Shown piece by piece: positions 1-7,532 of a stretch of 16,797 bases of DNA; the stretch's first letter is position 1, and every line of letters starts with the position of its first letter. The stretch comes from CAYWXK01 sp964462515 (lineage in GTDB: Bacteria > Planctomycetota > Phycisphaerae > Sedimentisphaerales > Anaerobacaceae), in NCBI GenBank assembly GCA_964462515.1, contig CAYWXK010000063.1, positions 1-16,797 on the forward strand. The letters are read 5' to 3'. A program made the translations under genes and the position numbers. The notes beneath the pieces were generated by a model that did no database searches, was not told the origin of the DNA, and worked only from the letters and a program-made list of their open reading frames with translations.

Positions 1-42
1 AAACCCGTAGCCAATTATCCCGACATTCAGTTTCTTTTTCAT
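1..42 (-). CDS. Gfo/Idh/MocA family oxidoreductase, N-terminal fragment
   Basis: The gene starts at an ATG at 42 and runs off the left edge of the window, so only 14 residues are visible: MKKKLNVGIIGYGF. The pattern of a short basic start, a beta-strand (LNVGIIG) and a glycine-rich turn (GxxGxG beginning) is the start of the NAD(P)-binding Rossmann fold of Gfo/Idh/MocA oxidoreductases. These act on sugars, inositols and related polyols. An AGGAG ribosome binding site lies at 51-55, eight bases before the start. It is downstream of, and probably co-transcribed with, the TIM-barrel gene at 125-1015; this pairing is common in sugar catabolic clusters. The family call rests on very little sequence and on context, so the substrate cannot be guessed. 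Confidence 0.6.
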   Translation of the reverse strand, partial: MKKKLNVGIIGYGF

Positions 43-50
43 AACAATTA

Positions 51-55
51 CTCCT
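51..55 (-). promoter_or_regulatory. Ribosome binding site of the oxidoreductase fragment
   Basis: AGGAG on the minus strand with an eight-base spacer to the ATG at 42. It supports treating the 14-codon fragment as a real gene start. Confidence 0.7.
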
Positions 56-67
56 AATAATTAAAAG

Positions 68-118
68 CGCAAAACCCCATCCGCTTCACAATCCCTGTTT
101 TGCGTTCTGTCAAAACAG
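68..118 (-). promoter_or_regulatory. Two competing hairpins between TIM-barrel and oxidoreductase genes
   Basis: The 82-base gap contains two 8-bp inverted repeats that share bases and cannot form together. CTGTTTTG at 95-102 pairs with CAAAACAG at 111-118 (8-base loop). CGCAAAAC at 68-75 pairs with GTTTTGCG at 97-104 (21-base loop). In the minus-strand transcript the 111-118/95-102 hairpin forms first. The alternative one ends in GTTTTGCG followed by CTTTTAATT, which looks like a weak intrinsic terminator just before the next ribosome binding site. It could be an attenuator, an mRNA processing site, or chance. Nothing here names a ligand or protein. Confidence 0.35.
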
Positions 119-124
119 TATCAA

Positions 125-1015
125 CTACCCATACTTTTTATTGAGCTTATCCACCGCCTTTTTACTTTCAGCGGTAACGGCCCAGGCATCAGGCCAAAAG
201 CACAAATCAATCGTCCACCAATCCACGTCATTTTTCGCAAGCTCCGGCAGCAGCTCATCGAAGTTTATCTTGCCCTTGCCAAATGGCGCATGCGTTGATG
301 TCTCGCCACCGTGCAGCGTGCCATCGGAGTCAATCAGGTGAATGTGATTGATTTTCCCCCGCAGCTTCCTCGCTAATTCCACAACGCCGCCCGGCAAGCT
401 CTCTTTTTTACCCGGCTGCCTCGCACCTGTAACTGACACCATATAGCCGTGACAGGTATCAAACAATACTCCAAAATTGTCATCGCTGACCTCATCCACA
501 ATTCGCAGAACATCGGATGGCTTATTGAATGCAAAACCCGGCTCAAACTCCCACGTTACTCGCACCCCCTTATCAGCCGCCTCGGTAGCACAGACCTTCC
601 AGGTCTTCACGGCTCGCTTGTGTGCGGTTTCAGCGTCAACCTTGTCAAAAATTGTCGGCGGCGAAATACTATCCACCCGGATAGCAGGTATCCCAAGGTC
701 AACACAAAACTGCAGGTTCTTGCGGAAACAGTCCAGATACGCCGAATTGTCATCGGTGTCCAGAAGGTGCTGTTTCCACAAATCTGCCGCCAGACCCGAC
801 CACCCAAGTCCTAATTTCGCCAGTTGCTTTTTGCACGCCTCACGTTGCTCTTTCTTCGGCAAATTGTCGGGATTTGGGTGCGGCGGAAAACCGCCTAATT
901 CTACACCATCAAAACCAATCTCCTTAAGTTTCTTGATGACCTCCTCCCAGGGCACGGGATTGCTCGCATAAGGACCAATCGTATATGCCCACGACCCAAT
1001 CGATATCTTCTTCAT
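125..1015 (-). CDS. Sugar phosphate isomerase/epimerase-like TIM-barrel protein (AP endonuclease 2 / xylose isomerase fold)
   Basis: This 296-residue protein has the length and strand order of the xylose-isomerase-like TIM-barrel family, which includes sugar and inositol isomerases, epimerases and related metalloenzymes. The start SIGSWAYTIGPY and the segment GFDGVELGGF (residues 34-43) are the first two barrel strands. Likely metal ligands are visible at strand ends: E156 or E158 in WEFEPG, D186 and H189 in LFDTCHG, H224/H226 in HIHLID, and D270 in WWTIDLCF at the last strand, where Glu is more usual. There is no signal peptide, so it is cytoplasmic. The ATG at 1015 has an AAGGAG site six bases upstream. 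The next gene in the operon is a Gfo/Idh/MocA oxidoreductase, suggesting a joint role in converting a keto- or amino-sugar, polyol or similar compound. The exact reaction cannot be read from sequence. Confidence 0.85.
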   Translation of the reverse strand: MKKISIGSWAYTIGPYASNPVPWEEVIKKLKEIGFDGVELGGFPPHPNPDNLPKKEQREACKKQLAKLGLGWSGLAADLWKQHLLDTDDNSAYLDCFRKNLQFCVDLGIPAIRVDSISPPTIFDKVDAETAHKRAVKTWKVCATEAADKGVRVTWEFEPGFAFNKPSDVLRIVDEVSDDNFGVLFDTCHGYMVSVTGARQPGKKESLPGGVVELARKLRGKINHIHLIDSDGTLHGGETSTHAPFGKGKINFDELLPELAKNDVDWWTIDLCFWPDAWAVTAESKKAVDKLNKKYG

Positions 1016-1321
1016 AGCTCACTCCTTTAATCTAAAATTGACTTCCTGCCAGATTTTTGACATTATTCAAATCAATCTTTCCATTAAAAGACTTTCTTAA
1101 CAGAATACTATAACATTTTGCAGTTATTTGGGAAGAATACAAGAGGATTTTTGAACAATTCCTTACAGGTAAGACAGCCAGCCCGACCTACAATCTAAAT
1201 CCCCAATTGTGTTGCCAAGAATCCTGTTTTGAACTTTGTGCTTTGATTATTGGGATTTGTTTCGGATCCCCGTTTTCACGGGAACAAGTTTACCCCTGCA
1301 AAAGCAGGGGTGCTTCGGATT
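1016..1321. other. Non-coding gap between the TIM-barrel gene and phosphofructokinase
   Basis: No credible gene is present: the only open frames are short and lack family resemblance. The first 12 bases hold the ribosome binding site of the TIM-barrel gene, and any promoter for it must lie in this stretch, although I see no convincing -35/-10 pair. The right third (about 1225-1320) is a low-complexity T/G-rich run ending in TTTCGGAT. It resembles short dispersed intergenic repeats and is interrupted by the two hairpins described separately. Confidence 0.6.
1268..1313. repeat. 46-bp hairpin element flanked by TTCGGAT direct repeats; possible pfk terminator
   Basis: Two hairpins sit back to back. 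CCCGT/ACGGG occupies 1269-1282 with a TTTC loop. ACCCCTGC/GCAGGGGT occupies 1292-1311 with an AAAA loop (8-bp stem). The element lies between two exact copies of TTCGGAT at 1261-1267 and 1314-1320, as expected if a small mobile repeat had inserted with a 7-bp target duplication. It begins eight bases after the phosphofructokinase stop, so it may end that transcript, although no U-tract follows the stem on the minus strand. Confidence 0.5.
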
Positions 1322-2653
1322 TCAAACTGCCGCCAGCCCTCGGCCCTGGCCGGTTGTATCCAGAACGGTCTGCCATAAATGGCCGTTCGTGTCAACCTTT
1401 TTGCGTTTGAGAATCGCAAGTGATATTGGGATATGAACAAAGTATTGGTTCCAGTAGCCAATCACCATATTTGTTCGGCCGGACATTCCGGCGTGCACCG
1501 CATTTTGGCCAAGCATAAGGCAAAATGCAGAATCGTTCGAATCGGCAGGCAGGCTGCGAATCATATAACTTGGGTCGATGTATTTTAGCGAAATCGTCTT
1601 GCCTTTTTCTTTGAAATACTGCGTAATCCTATCCTTCAAAAAAATGCCAATATCCTCCCTCATAATGTTGCCGGAAGCATCTGTTACGTGCTCTTTGCCA
1701 TTTTCAAGCGTCTCTCCTACGCCTTCTGCCACCACAATCACCGCGTGATGTTTTTTGTCCAGCCGCCGCTCAAGTGCACGTAAAAATCCGTTTTCCCCTT
1801 CTAAAACAAGCGGCGCCTCCGGAATAAAACAGAAATTTACGTCGCTATTTGCAAGTGTCGCATAAGCGGCAATAAAACCAGATTCTCTGCCCATCAGTTG
1901 AACTAATCCCACTCCGTTCCAGGCACCTTTTGCCTCTGCGTGCGCGCTAAGAATCGCCAAACGCGATGCTTCGACAGCCGTCGAAAATCCGAAAGACCTT
2001 TCTATCCCGCAGATGTCATTATCGATTGTTTTTGGAATTCCAATTACCGATATATTTAGTCCTCTTTTCTTTATTATCTTGATTATCTGGCACGCCCCCT
2101 TTAGTGTCCCATCGCCGCCAATTACAAACAATATCCCAATTTCTCTTTTTTGCAAATTGTCAACTATATCTTCGGGTTCCTGCGGCCCGCGGGAGGATGA
2201 CAAAATGTCCCCTCCTTTAAGATGGATTTCATCCACCTCCTCCGGTGACAACACCGCAGGCGGTGCTGGAGCTTTCGATGATAAGCCCGCATATCCATAC
2301 CGAAATCCCAGAACAATTCTGACGCCATACTGCCAGATAAGACTTAGGGTAATTGTCCGTATCACATCATTCAGGCCGGGACATAGCCCCCCGCACGTTA
2401 CTATCCCGCAGTTCAGGTTCCTTGGCTCGAAAAATATCTTCCGCCGTGGCCCAGCCACCTCCAGCATCGGGGGCTCCTTGCCGGAGTTATCGTGGTCCTT
2501 CAGGTCTTCGGTATGCGAATACAAGAGAATTTTCTCGCTATCATCAATAAAACGACTCCCCCTTTGCAACAAAGGAGAATCTATCGCCGCAGGCCCGAGT
2601 TTTTCTATGTTCAAATCAGGCAGGTCTTGCGGTCTTATGCAACAAGCATCCAT
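1322..2653 (-). CDS. pfkA: 6-phosphofructokinase, plant-type (long) family, probably ATP-dependent
   Basis: The enzyme phosphorylates fructose 6-phosphate to fructose 1,6-bisphosphate in glycolysis, in the cytoplasm. At 443 residues it matches the long group that includes plant and spirochaete enzymes, not the ~320-residue E. coli type. Visible motifs are GGLCPGLND (88-96, phosphoryl-donor loop), KGGDILSSSRGP (146-157), GGDGT (179-183), PKTIDND (207-213, catalytic Asp), MGRESG (254-259, fructose 6-phosphate contact) and PSYMIRSLPADSND (361-374). Glycine after the Asp in GGDGT is the residue associated with ATP use, where pyrophosphate enzymes have Asp (GGDDS). Lys in PKTIDND is shared by pyrophosphate enzymes and by the plant-type ATP group. 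ATP is therefore the better guess, but not certain. The start is an ATG with a weak GGGGA site five bases upstream. It is divergent from the M23 peptidase gene. Confidence 0.9.
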   Translation of the reverse strand: MDACCIRPQDLPDLNIEKLGPAAIDSPLLQRGSRFIDDSEKILLYSHTEDLKDHDNSGKEPPMLEVAGPRRKIFFEPRNLNCGIVTCGGLCPGLNDVIRTITLSLIWQYGVRIVLGFRYGYAGLSSKAPAPPAVLSPEEVDEIHLKGGDILSSSRGPQEPEDIVDNLQKREIGILFVIGGDGTLKGACQIIKIIKKRGLNISVIGIPKTIDNDICGIERSFGFSTAVEASRLAILSAHAEAKGAWNGVGLVQLMGRESGFIAAYATLANSDVNFCFIPEAPLVLEGENGFLRALERRLDKKHHAVIVVAEGVGETLENGKEHVTDASGNIMREDIGIFLKDRITQYFKEKGKTISLKYIDPSYMIRSLPADSNDSAFCLMLGQNAVHAGMSGRTNMVIGYWNQYFVHIPISLAILKRKKVDTNGHLWQTVLDTTGQGRGLAAV

Positions 2654-2888
2654 AAAAATCCCCGTTATAACTATCAGGCTAAAACAGATTCGTTATATCC
2701 ATACAGGTTCGCATTCCGCATATCAACTACAAAGACCTATATCAATATATCGGCATATTGGCCGCTGTAAAATAGCGCCAATTACAATTCAGCCATTTCT
2801 AATCCGCAATTAGTATATCCAGAATTGACACAAGAGTTAATCAAGCGTAAATTATCAACCGTATTGGCCGCAACATTGTGTATCGCTT

Positions 2889-2919
2889 TTGAGTGATGCT
2901 GAAAAATAGTCCATATAAA
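2889..2919 (+). promoter_or_regulatory. Possible promoter of the M23 peptidase gene
   Basis: TTGAGT at 2889-2894 and TATAAA at 2914-2919 resemble -35 and -10 boxes, with a spacer of 19 bases, or 17 if the -10 is taken as CATATA at 2912-2917. They lie just upstream of a T-run and the AAAGGAG ribosome binding site at 2933-2939. Planctomycete promoter rules are poorly defined, so this is tentative. Confidence 0.25.
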
Positions 2920-2944
2920 AGGCATTTTTTTTAAAGGAGACTTT

Positions 2945-3940
2945 ATGCAAAACTTAAGCCTAAAAACATCCATCCTGCTGCTTTCTGTAGCGATGGCAAT
3001 TGCCGCCTCTCAAGCCCAACAAGGCCCAACAGAAAGATTTCAGAATGTAATTAACAAAATGGTCGAAGCTATCAATGAAAAAGATTACGCAGACACTGGA
3101 AAAGATTTCGCTCAAAGCATGGAAGATTTCTTTCCATCGGAGAAGAGAAAGCCATTCTTTGAAAACCTATCAGCTCAATACGGCAAAATCCAAAGGATTG
3201 GTGAGCCGCGTATGACTCCACCCAGCCAAGCAATTTTCGTTGCGCACTGCGAGCGTGGGAAATTGGATATAACGGTTTGGCTGGATGACGATGACAAGGT
3301 CATCGGCCTCTTGTTTCTGCCGCATAAGGCAGATATACCAGTTCCAGATAAACACCAAACACAGCTTTCACTTCCCTTTCGGGGACAGTGGCTGGTATTT
3401 TGGGGTGGTGACACTAAGGAACTCAATCAGCATCACGATGCCCCAAACCAAAGATTTGCGTTCGATTTTCTTGGTGCCGATGAAAAGGGAAATACCCGCA
3501 AAGGCGAAGGCAAACTAAACGAAGACTACTTCGCATTCGGCAGGGAAATACTTGCCCCCGCAGATGGAATAGTAACCGATGTCATTAACGGGGTCAGGGA
3601 CAATGTCCCCGGCTCTATGAATCCATATTCAGCGCTGGGCAACGCCGTATTTATTGAGCACCACGAATACGAGGTTTCGGTCCTCGCCCACCTGAAACTT
3701 GACAGCATAAAAGTAAAGGTCGGCGACAAAGTCAAGAGAGGGCAGATAATCGGACTTTGCGGAAACTCAGGAAACTCTTCAGAGCCGCATCTGCATTACC
3801 ATTCGCAGAATACGCCCATAATCCAGGATGGCACAGGAATTAAGTGCAACTTTCAGAATGTAACTTTAATAAAGAATGGCAAAAAAGAGCCAAAGACAAA
3901 CTACTCACCGACAAAAGGCGAAATAATCTTTGCACAGTAG
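2945..3940 (+). CDS. Exported M23 (LytM-like) metallopeptidase with N-terminal DUF3887-like domain
   Basis: This is a 331-residue exported zinc peptidase. Residues 1-25 form a signal peptide (basic start, hydrophobic core LLLSVAMAIA, likely cleavage after ASQA). Residues 30-130 look like a small alpha/beta domain of the DUF3887/NTF2-like kind often placed before enzymatic domains: an amphipathic helix with AINEKDY, then strands. The peptidase domain spans about 145-330. It shows H163/H164 and D174 in the HHDAPNQRFAFDF block, H249 in LAHL, and H282/H284 in PHLHYH, which are the two zinc ligands, the HxH pair and the extra His of M23 enzymes. The typical role is cutting peptidoglycan cross-links or other secreted peptides. 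An AAAGGAG site precedes the ATG. It converges with the T2SS operon. It may be unrelated to secretion, and its substrate is unknown. Confidence 0.88.
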   Translation: MQNLSLKTSILLLSVAMAIAASQAQQGPTERFQNVINKMVEAINEKDYADTGKDFAQSMEDFFPSEKRKPFFENLSAQYGKIQRIGEPRMTPPSQAIFVAHCERGKLDITVWLDDDDKVIGLLFLPHKADIPVPDKHQTQLSLPFRGQWLVFWGGDTKELNQHHDAPNQRFAFDFLGADEKGNTRKGEGKLNEDYFAFGREILAPADGIVTDVINGVRDNVPGSMNPYSALGNAVFIEHHEYEVSVLAHLKLDSIKVKVGDKVKRGQIIGLCGNSGNSSEPHLHYHSQNTPIIQDGTGIKCNFQNVTLIKNGKKEPKTNYSPTKGEIIFAQ

Positions 3941-3963
3941 CTATCTTCAGTATGCCGCAAGTC

Positions 3964-4016
3964 ATTGCGAACCCCCGCGTCTTCCTGTCGGAAGACAGGA
4001 GCGGGGGCGTGGCAAT
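3964..4016. repeat. Palindromic repeat with two alternative inner stems, between convergent genes
   Basis: ATTGC at 3964-3968 and GCAAT at 4012-4016 bracket a GC stem, CCCCCGC (3972-3978) with GCGGGGG (4001-4007). Inside, two 7-bp hairpins overlap and exclude each other: GTCTTCC/GGAAGAC (3979-3985 with 3990-3996) and TCCTGTC/GACAGGA (3983-3989 with 3994-4000). The ATTGC...GCAAT frame resembles dispersed intergenic repeats seen in many environmental genomes. It lies between the M23 gene and gspD and may help terminate both, but there is no U-tract. Confidence 0.55.
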
Positions 4017-4029
4017 CGCTATATTTAGC

Positions 4030-4047
4030 CCTGCAATTTATTGCAGG
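4030..4047. terminator. Hairpin downstream of gspD, possible bidirectional terminator
   Basis: CCTGCAA and TTGCAGG form a 7-bp stem with a TTTA loop, seven bases beyond the gspD stop. On the plus strand it is followed by ATTTATCT, a weak U-rich tail that would also serve the M23 transcript. The stem is short, so the call is moderate. Confidence 0.45.
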
Positions 4048-4053
4048 ATTTAT

Positions 4054-7000
4054 CTAATCTTCTTGAAGCTCTTCTTTGAGACCTTCCATTGTGTTTTTCA
4101 ATTGCTCCTGCACGTCTTTTAGCAATTCCTTTGGCCGTTCAATCTCCTCTTTCGTCTCCGGAAGCATATTGTTCGGCTCATCTATTACATACGGCGTAAT
4201 AAATACAATCATCTCGTTGTTCGATTCTATTGTTTCATTATGACGGAACAAACCGCCAATCAAAGGCGCATCACCGAACAACGGAATTTTTCGCTCGATA
4301 ACGCTGTCTTTTTGGAACAATATCCCACTGAGCATAATCGTCTGCCCGTCCTGAATTATCATATTGCTTTCAGTGTTCATCCGGCTTCTTACCGGCTGGT
4401 TATTTACAAGCTCCGATGTAATCTGCGAGAGAACCACCCTTACTCTCATATCCACATTCTTTTCAGGAGTTATGCTCGGCCGGGCCTGCAATGTCATACC
4501 TACATCCTGAAAATCGACATTCTGTGTGACCCCAACCGACGCCGCAGCTGTTGAACCAGCAAGGAATGCAACTGTCTGACCCTTGAAGAACATCGCCTCT
4601 TCGTTGTCTTTCGTCCAAAGTGTCTGTTGATTAAGAATCTTTGCATTAGTCTTCTTGACCAGGAAATCGATCATTGCATATATATCTGTTCCTGTTCCGA
4701 TGACCGTTCCTTCACCTGTTCCCACTACTCCTGGCCCAAGTCCTGTTGTTTGGCTTCGATTAGCTGTTGCAGAGCGGCCGGTTTCAAGATATGTGAGCTG
4801 GCTAAGAGCTTTTATCGCATTTTCCCCCAGAGTACCAAACGAAGTTGGGTCCGAAGATAATTGCAGACCAAGAGAGGTCATGTTGCTGTGGTCAACTTCC
4901 ACGATGACTGCTTTTATCAACACCTGCTTGCCAGGTACATCAAGTTCATTTATCATTTTTTCAATACTTGCAATAAACTCCGGAGGAGCGAGGGTTAGAA
5001 TGGATTTACTGCGAGGGTCGGGAACAAAGCGAATCTTGCCTATGACGTTACTTATCGGCATTTCTGTGCTAACATTTGACCGGGCACCTGAACCTGCCCA
5101 CCACGGCGTGTACTGGTTACTGGTGCTTGTGCTGCTTGTGTTACTTCCGCTGGAGCTGCTGCTACCGCTGCTGCCACTCGTCTGCGTCTCCCCCGTTGAA
5201 AACTCACTGAGTCCACGCGAACTGAGCCGAATCCTGGCGGCGCTGCCCGGCTCATTAAACATCGCATTGAGCCGTTCGCTGAGGTCCTCCGGGTCGGCGT
5301 ATTTGAGCGTTATAACCTTGGGCACTTCCGCCATCTCCTCCTTATCAAGGTCGCGAATCAGGGCCTCAACAACATCGTATGCCTCTGCAATCTTGCTTAT
5401 TACGATTATCTTCTTTGTCCCGGGCACCTCTTCAAACGTTAACTGCCCGTAAAGCGCCCCAACAATCTTCTGTTGGCTCTGGCCGCCACCGAACATCATC
5501 TCAAAAAATGACATCCTGCCGCTTGTTGTACTCTCGCTGAAAAGCGTTTTAAGCAAATCAGCCATTTCAACCGGGTCGGAATTGCGAAGCGTAATTATTC
5601 GAGGCCTTACCTCATTGACATCGATGGGTTTATCCCATTCTGCTATCTGAAGTTTTATTTTTGCCATATTCTCCGGTGAAGCAATTACCGTAACCTGCTT
5701 GAGTGAAATGTATGAAATCACCTTCACCTTGTTCATATCTGTGGTCTGCGAACTTCTGCGACCGCCGTAGGGATTATACCCACCAAATCCATAACCATAC
5801 CTGCTGCTGCTGCTCATAGTCTCATCGCTATACAGATCTTCGATATTTGTTTTTATCTGGTCAGGGTCGGCATATTTTAGCCTGATATGCTCTGTCTGGA
5901 ATAGCCCCGGCGGAACATCTATTTCCTCAATAAGTTTTTTGACCATATCGCGCAGGTCCTTCCTGCCGGCAATGAGAACCTGCTTCTCCATCGGCTCAAC
6001 AATAACGCTCGGCATCAGCTCCATCCCGGGCATATCCCTCATCGCCTGCCCAATGCTCTCCCCCACCTCCTCGGGGTTGGCATACATAAGCGGAATTACC
6101 TCGTATTCCGACTCTACCGGCTCTTTCACATCGAGCCGCTTTATCCATTCATCGATCTGCTTTATGGCCTCCGCTGACGCCCTTGCGATTATCCATTTGC
6201 GTCTTGGTTCAGGAATAAGCACAATCAGCCCCTGTGCTTTCCCTATAACAACCGATGTTGCCATGCCGCTGCCTGAATCAGGCCTCTTTTGTGCTCCCTC
6301 ACTGGAAGCCGGCCGTACCATTTCAGGCGACCCCATAGACCTACCATCCTGCCCACCCCCTCTACCGCCACTACTACCTCTACTGCTCCGCGTCTCAGTA
6401 AGACCTAATAATATCCTCAATAACTGCACAATCTCCACAGGGTCGCCATTTTCAACTGTGAAAACCCTCGTTACGGTTTGTTCTGCCTCAGGCACATCAA
6501 ACTCTGATATAATCCGCTCGATGCGCATTAGATTGGAAACAGTATCAATCACCAGTAGAGTGCTGGTAGTCTCGTCGGCGCTAACGTAGCCGTGCTCACC
6601 AACCAGCGGGCGGACAACTTCGCTCATCTGAGTGGGCTTATAGTTCTCCATCTTGAAAAATTTCTGGACTATCTGGTCCTTGTTTTCAAGCAGTGCAAGC
6701 GGCTGACCAGCCTGTATAGTCGGCACAAAGCCCAGCTTCGCATCCTTCATCGGCGTAATATAAATAGCATTGTCGGCATGTTCAGCAACGTAGCCCTTCA
6801 TTCGCAGCGCACTATAAATATGGGCAAGGGCCTGGCTTCTTGGCAGCTTCTGGGCAGAATAAATGGTTACCTTCTGATTCATCGCCTCTGAGCTCGGAAT
6901 AATCACCTTGCCTGTCCACTCAGCAATCTTCTGAATAATACTTTTCATCTCCACGTCTTTGAGGTTCAACGCTTCCATCGGCTCATTCGGACCGGCTGGT

Positions 7001-7506
7001 TTGTTCGGCTCAAATGCCCCCCGCATCTGGTCCATCATAGCCATCTCAGGCATCGCATTTGGCTCACCAGGCATCTGACCAAACGGCGGTTGAAATCCCT
7101 CCGCAAAACCCGGCCCGGGCCTATTTGGGTCAAAGCGCATACCCGGTCTATTGGGGTCGAAACGCATACCGAGCCTATTGGGGTCAAAAGGCATACCGCG
7201 TCCAGAAGACCTGTCGCGCCCAAAAGACCTGTCGCGTCCAAAAGGCCTGTTCGGATCATCCGGCCCCCTTGCTCGCCGTGGCTCGTTCGCATCACGTGCT
7301 GCCGGCTCAAGACCAGGAGTTGTCGGCTGATTTTCTGCTGCCAGCTTTTGCACACCTGTAGGTTTGTTCGGCTCTGAAACTGATTTCTTTGTTTCAGCAA
7401 TTTTTCTGGTTGGTTTTGCAGCCGGCTTATTAAAGCCGACCTTCCAGACTACGAAAACCGCCACAATACCTATAATTACCGCTATTGTTAATTTTGACCG
7501 ATTCAC
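4054..7506 (-). CDS. gspD: Type II secretion system secretin GspD, extended form
   Basis: GspD forms the outer-membrane channel of the T2SS. This one has 1150 residues, against about 650-700 in standard GspD. In order: a hydrophobic N-terminal segment (7-23) with no clear cleavage site; a Pro/Asn/Arg-rich linker (about 25-177) with FDPNRPGMR repeats; an N0 domain (178-253, ALNLKDVEMKSIIQKIAEWTG); about six N1-like ring domains (281-339, 345-460, 467-532, 537-627, 635-722, 729-857), each with an (A/S/G)DP or NPEE turn, a helix, a beta hairpin and an (I)xxLD(V) end; and the secretin barrel (860-1109). The barrel has the late motif IPLFGDAPLIGGLF (1074-1087) and ends in a Lys/Glu helix (1118-1148). 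Gly/Ser loops interrupt ring domains 2, 4 and 6. The start is GTG with a strong GAGGTG site. It is the last gene of the operon. Confidence 0.93.
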   Translation of the reverse strand: MNRSKLTIAVIIGIVAVFVVWKVGFNKPAAKPTRKIAETKKSVSEPNKPTGVQKLAAENQPTTPGLEPAARDANEPRRARGPDDPNRPFGRDRSFGRDRSSGRGMPFDPNRLGMRFDPNRPGMRFDPNRPGPGFAEGFQPPFGQMPGEPNAMPEMAMMDQMRGAFEPNKPAGPNEPMEALNLKDVEMKSIIQKIAEWTGKVIIPSSEAMNQKVTIYSAQKLPRSQALAHIYSALRMKGYVAEHADNAIYITPMKDAKLGFVPTIQAGQPLALLENKDQIVQKFFKMENYKPTQMSEVVRPLVGEHGYVSADETTSTLLVIDTVSNLMRIERIISEFDVPEAEQTVTRVFTVENGDPVEIVQLLRILLGLTETRSSRGSSGGRGGGQDGRSMGSPEMVRPASSEGAQKRPDSGSGMATSVVIGKAQGLIVLIPEPRRKWIIARASAEAIKQIDEWIKRLDVKEPVESEYEVIPLMYANPEEVGESIGQAMRDMPGMELMPSVIVEPMEKQVLIAGRKDLRDMVKKLIEEIDVPPGLFQTEHIRLKYADPDQIKTNIEDLYSDETMSSSSRYGYGFGGYNPYGGRRSSQTTDMNKVKVISYISLKQVTVIASPENMAKIKLQIAEWDKPIDVNEVRPRIITLRNSDPVEMADLLKTLFSESTTSGRMSFFEMMFGGGQSQQKIVGALYGQLTFEEVPGTKKIIVISKIAEAYDVVEALIRDLDKEEMAEVPKVITLKYADPEDLSERLNAMFNEPGSAARIRLSSRGLSEFSTGETQTSGSSGSSSSSGSNTSSTSTSNQYTPWWAGSGARSNVSTEMPISNVIGKIRFVPDPRSKSILTLAPPEFIASIEKMINELDVPGKQVLIKAVIVEVDHSNMTSLGLQLSSDPTSFGTLGENAIKALSQLTYLETGRSATANRSQTTGLGPGVVGTGEGTVIGTGTDIYAMIDFLVKKTNAKILNQQTLWTKDNEEAMFFKGQTVAFLAGSTAAASVGVTQNVDFQDVGMTLQARPSITPEKNVDMRVRVVLSQITSELVNNQPVRSRMNTESNMIIQDGQTIMLSGILFQKDSVIERKIPLFGDAPLIGGLFRHNETIESNNEMIVFITPYVIDEPNNMLPETKEEIERPKELLKDVQEQLKNTMEGLKEELQED
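7114..7242 (-). repeat. Coding tandem repeats in the GspD N-terminal linker
   Basis: Two short in-frame repeat sets lie side by side. FGRDRS-type units are at about 7195-7242 (residues 89-104). Three 9-residue units FDPNRLGMR / FDPNRPGMR / FDPNRPGPG are at 7114-7188 (residues 107-131). The DNA units are near-identical, suggesting recent slippage or unequal crossover. They lengthen a flexible linker between the membrane segment and N0. Confidence 0.75.
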
Positions 7507-7513
7507 TTTAGCT

Positions 7514-7519
7514 CACCTC
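7514..7519 (-). promoter_or_regulatory. Ribosome binding site deciding the GTG start of gspD
   Basis: GAGGTG on the minus strand lies seven bases before the GTG at 7506. This spacing and strength support GTG as the true start even though it is not ATG. Confidence 0.7.
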
Positions 7520-7532
7520 ACTTTAATTATTT

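Noticed and set aside
2013..2813. Plus-strand open frame of 266 codons opposite phosphofructokinase
   Set aside because: The opposite strand encodes all motifs of phosphofructokinase; this frame has no recognisable domain.
4655..5452. Long open frame on the plus strand opposite gspD (265 codons)
   Set aside because: It lies fully inside the strong GspD secretin frame, its sequence is low in complexity and unlike a protein family, and it arises from the Ser/Gly codons of gspD.
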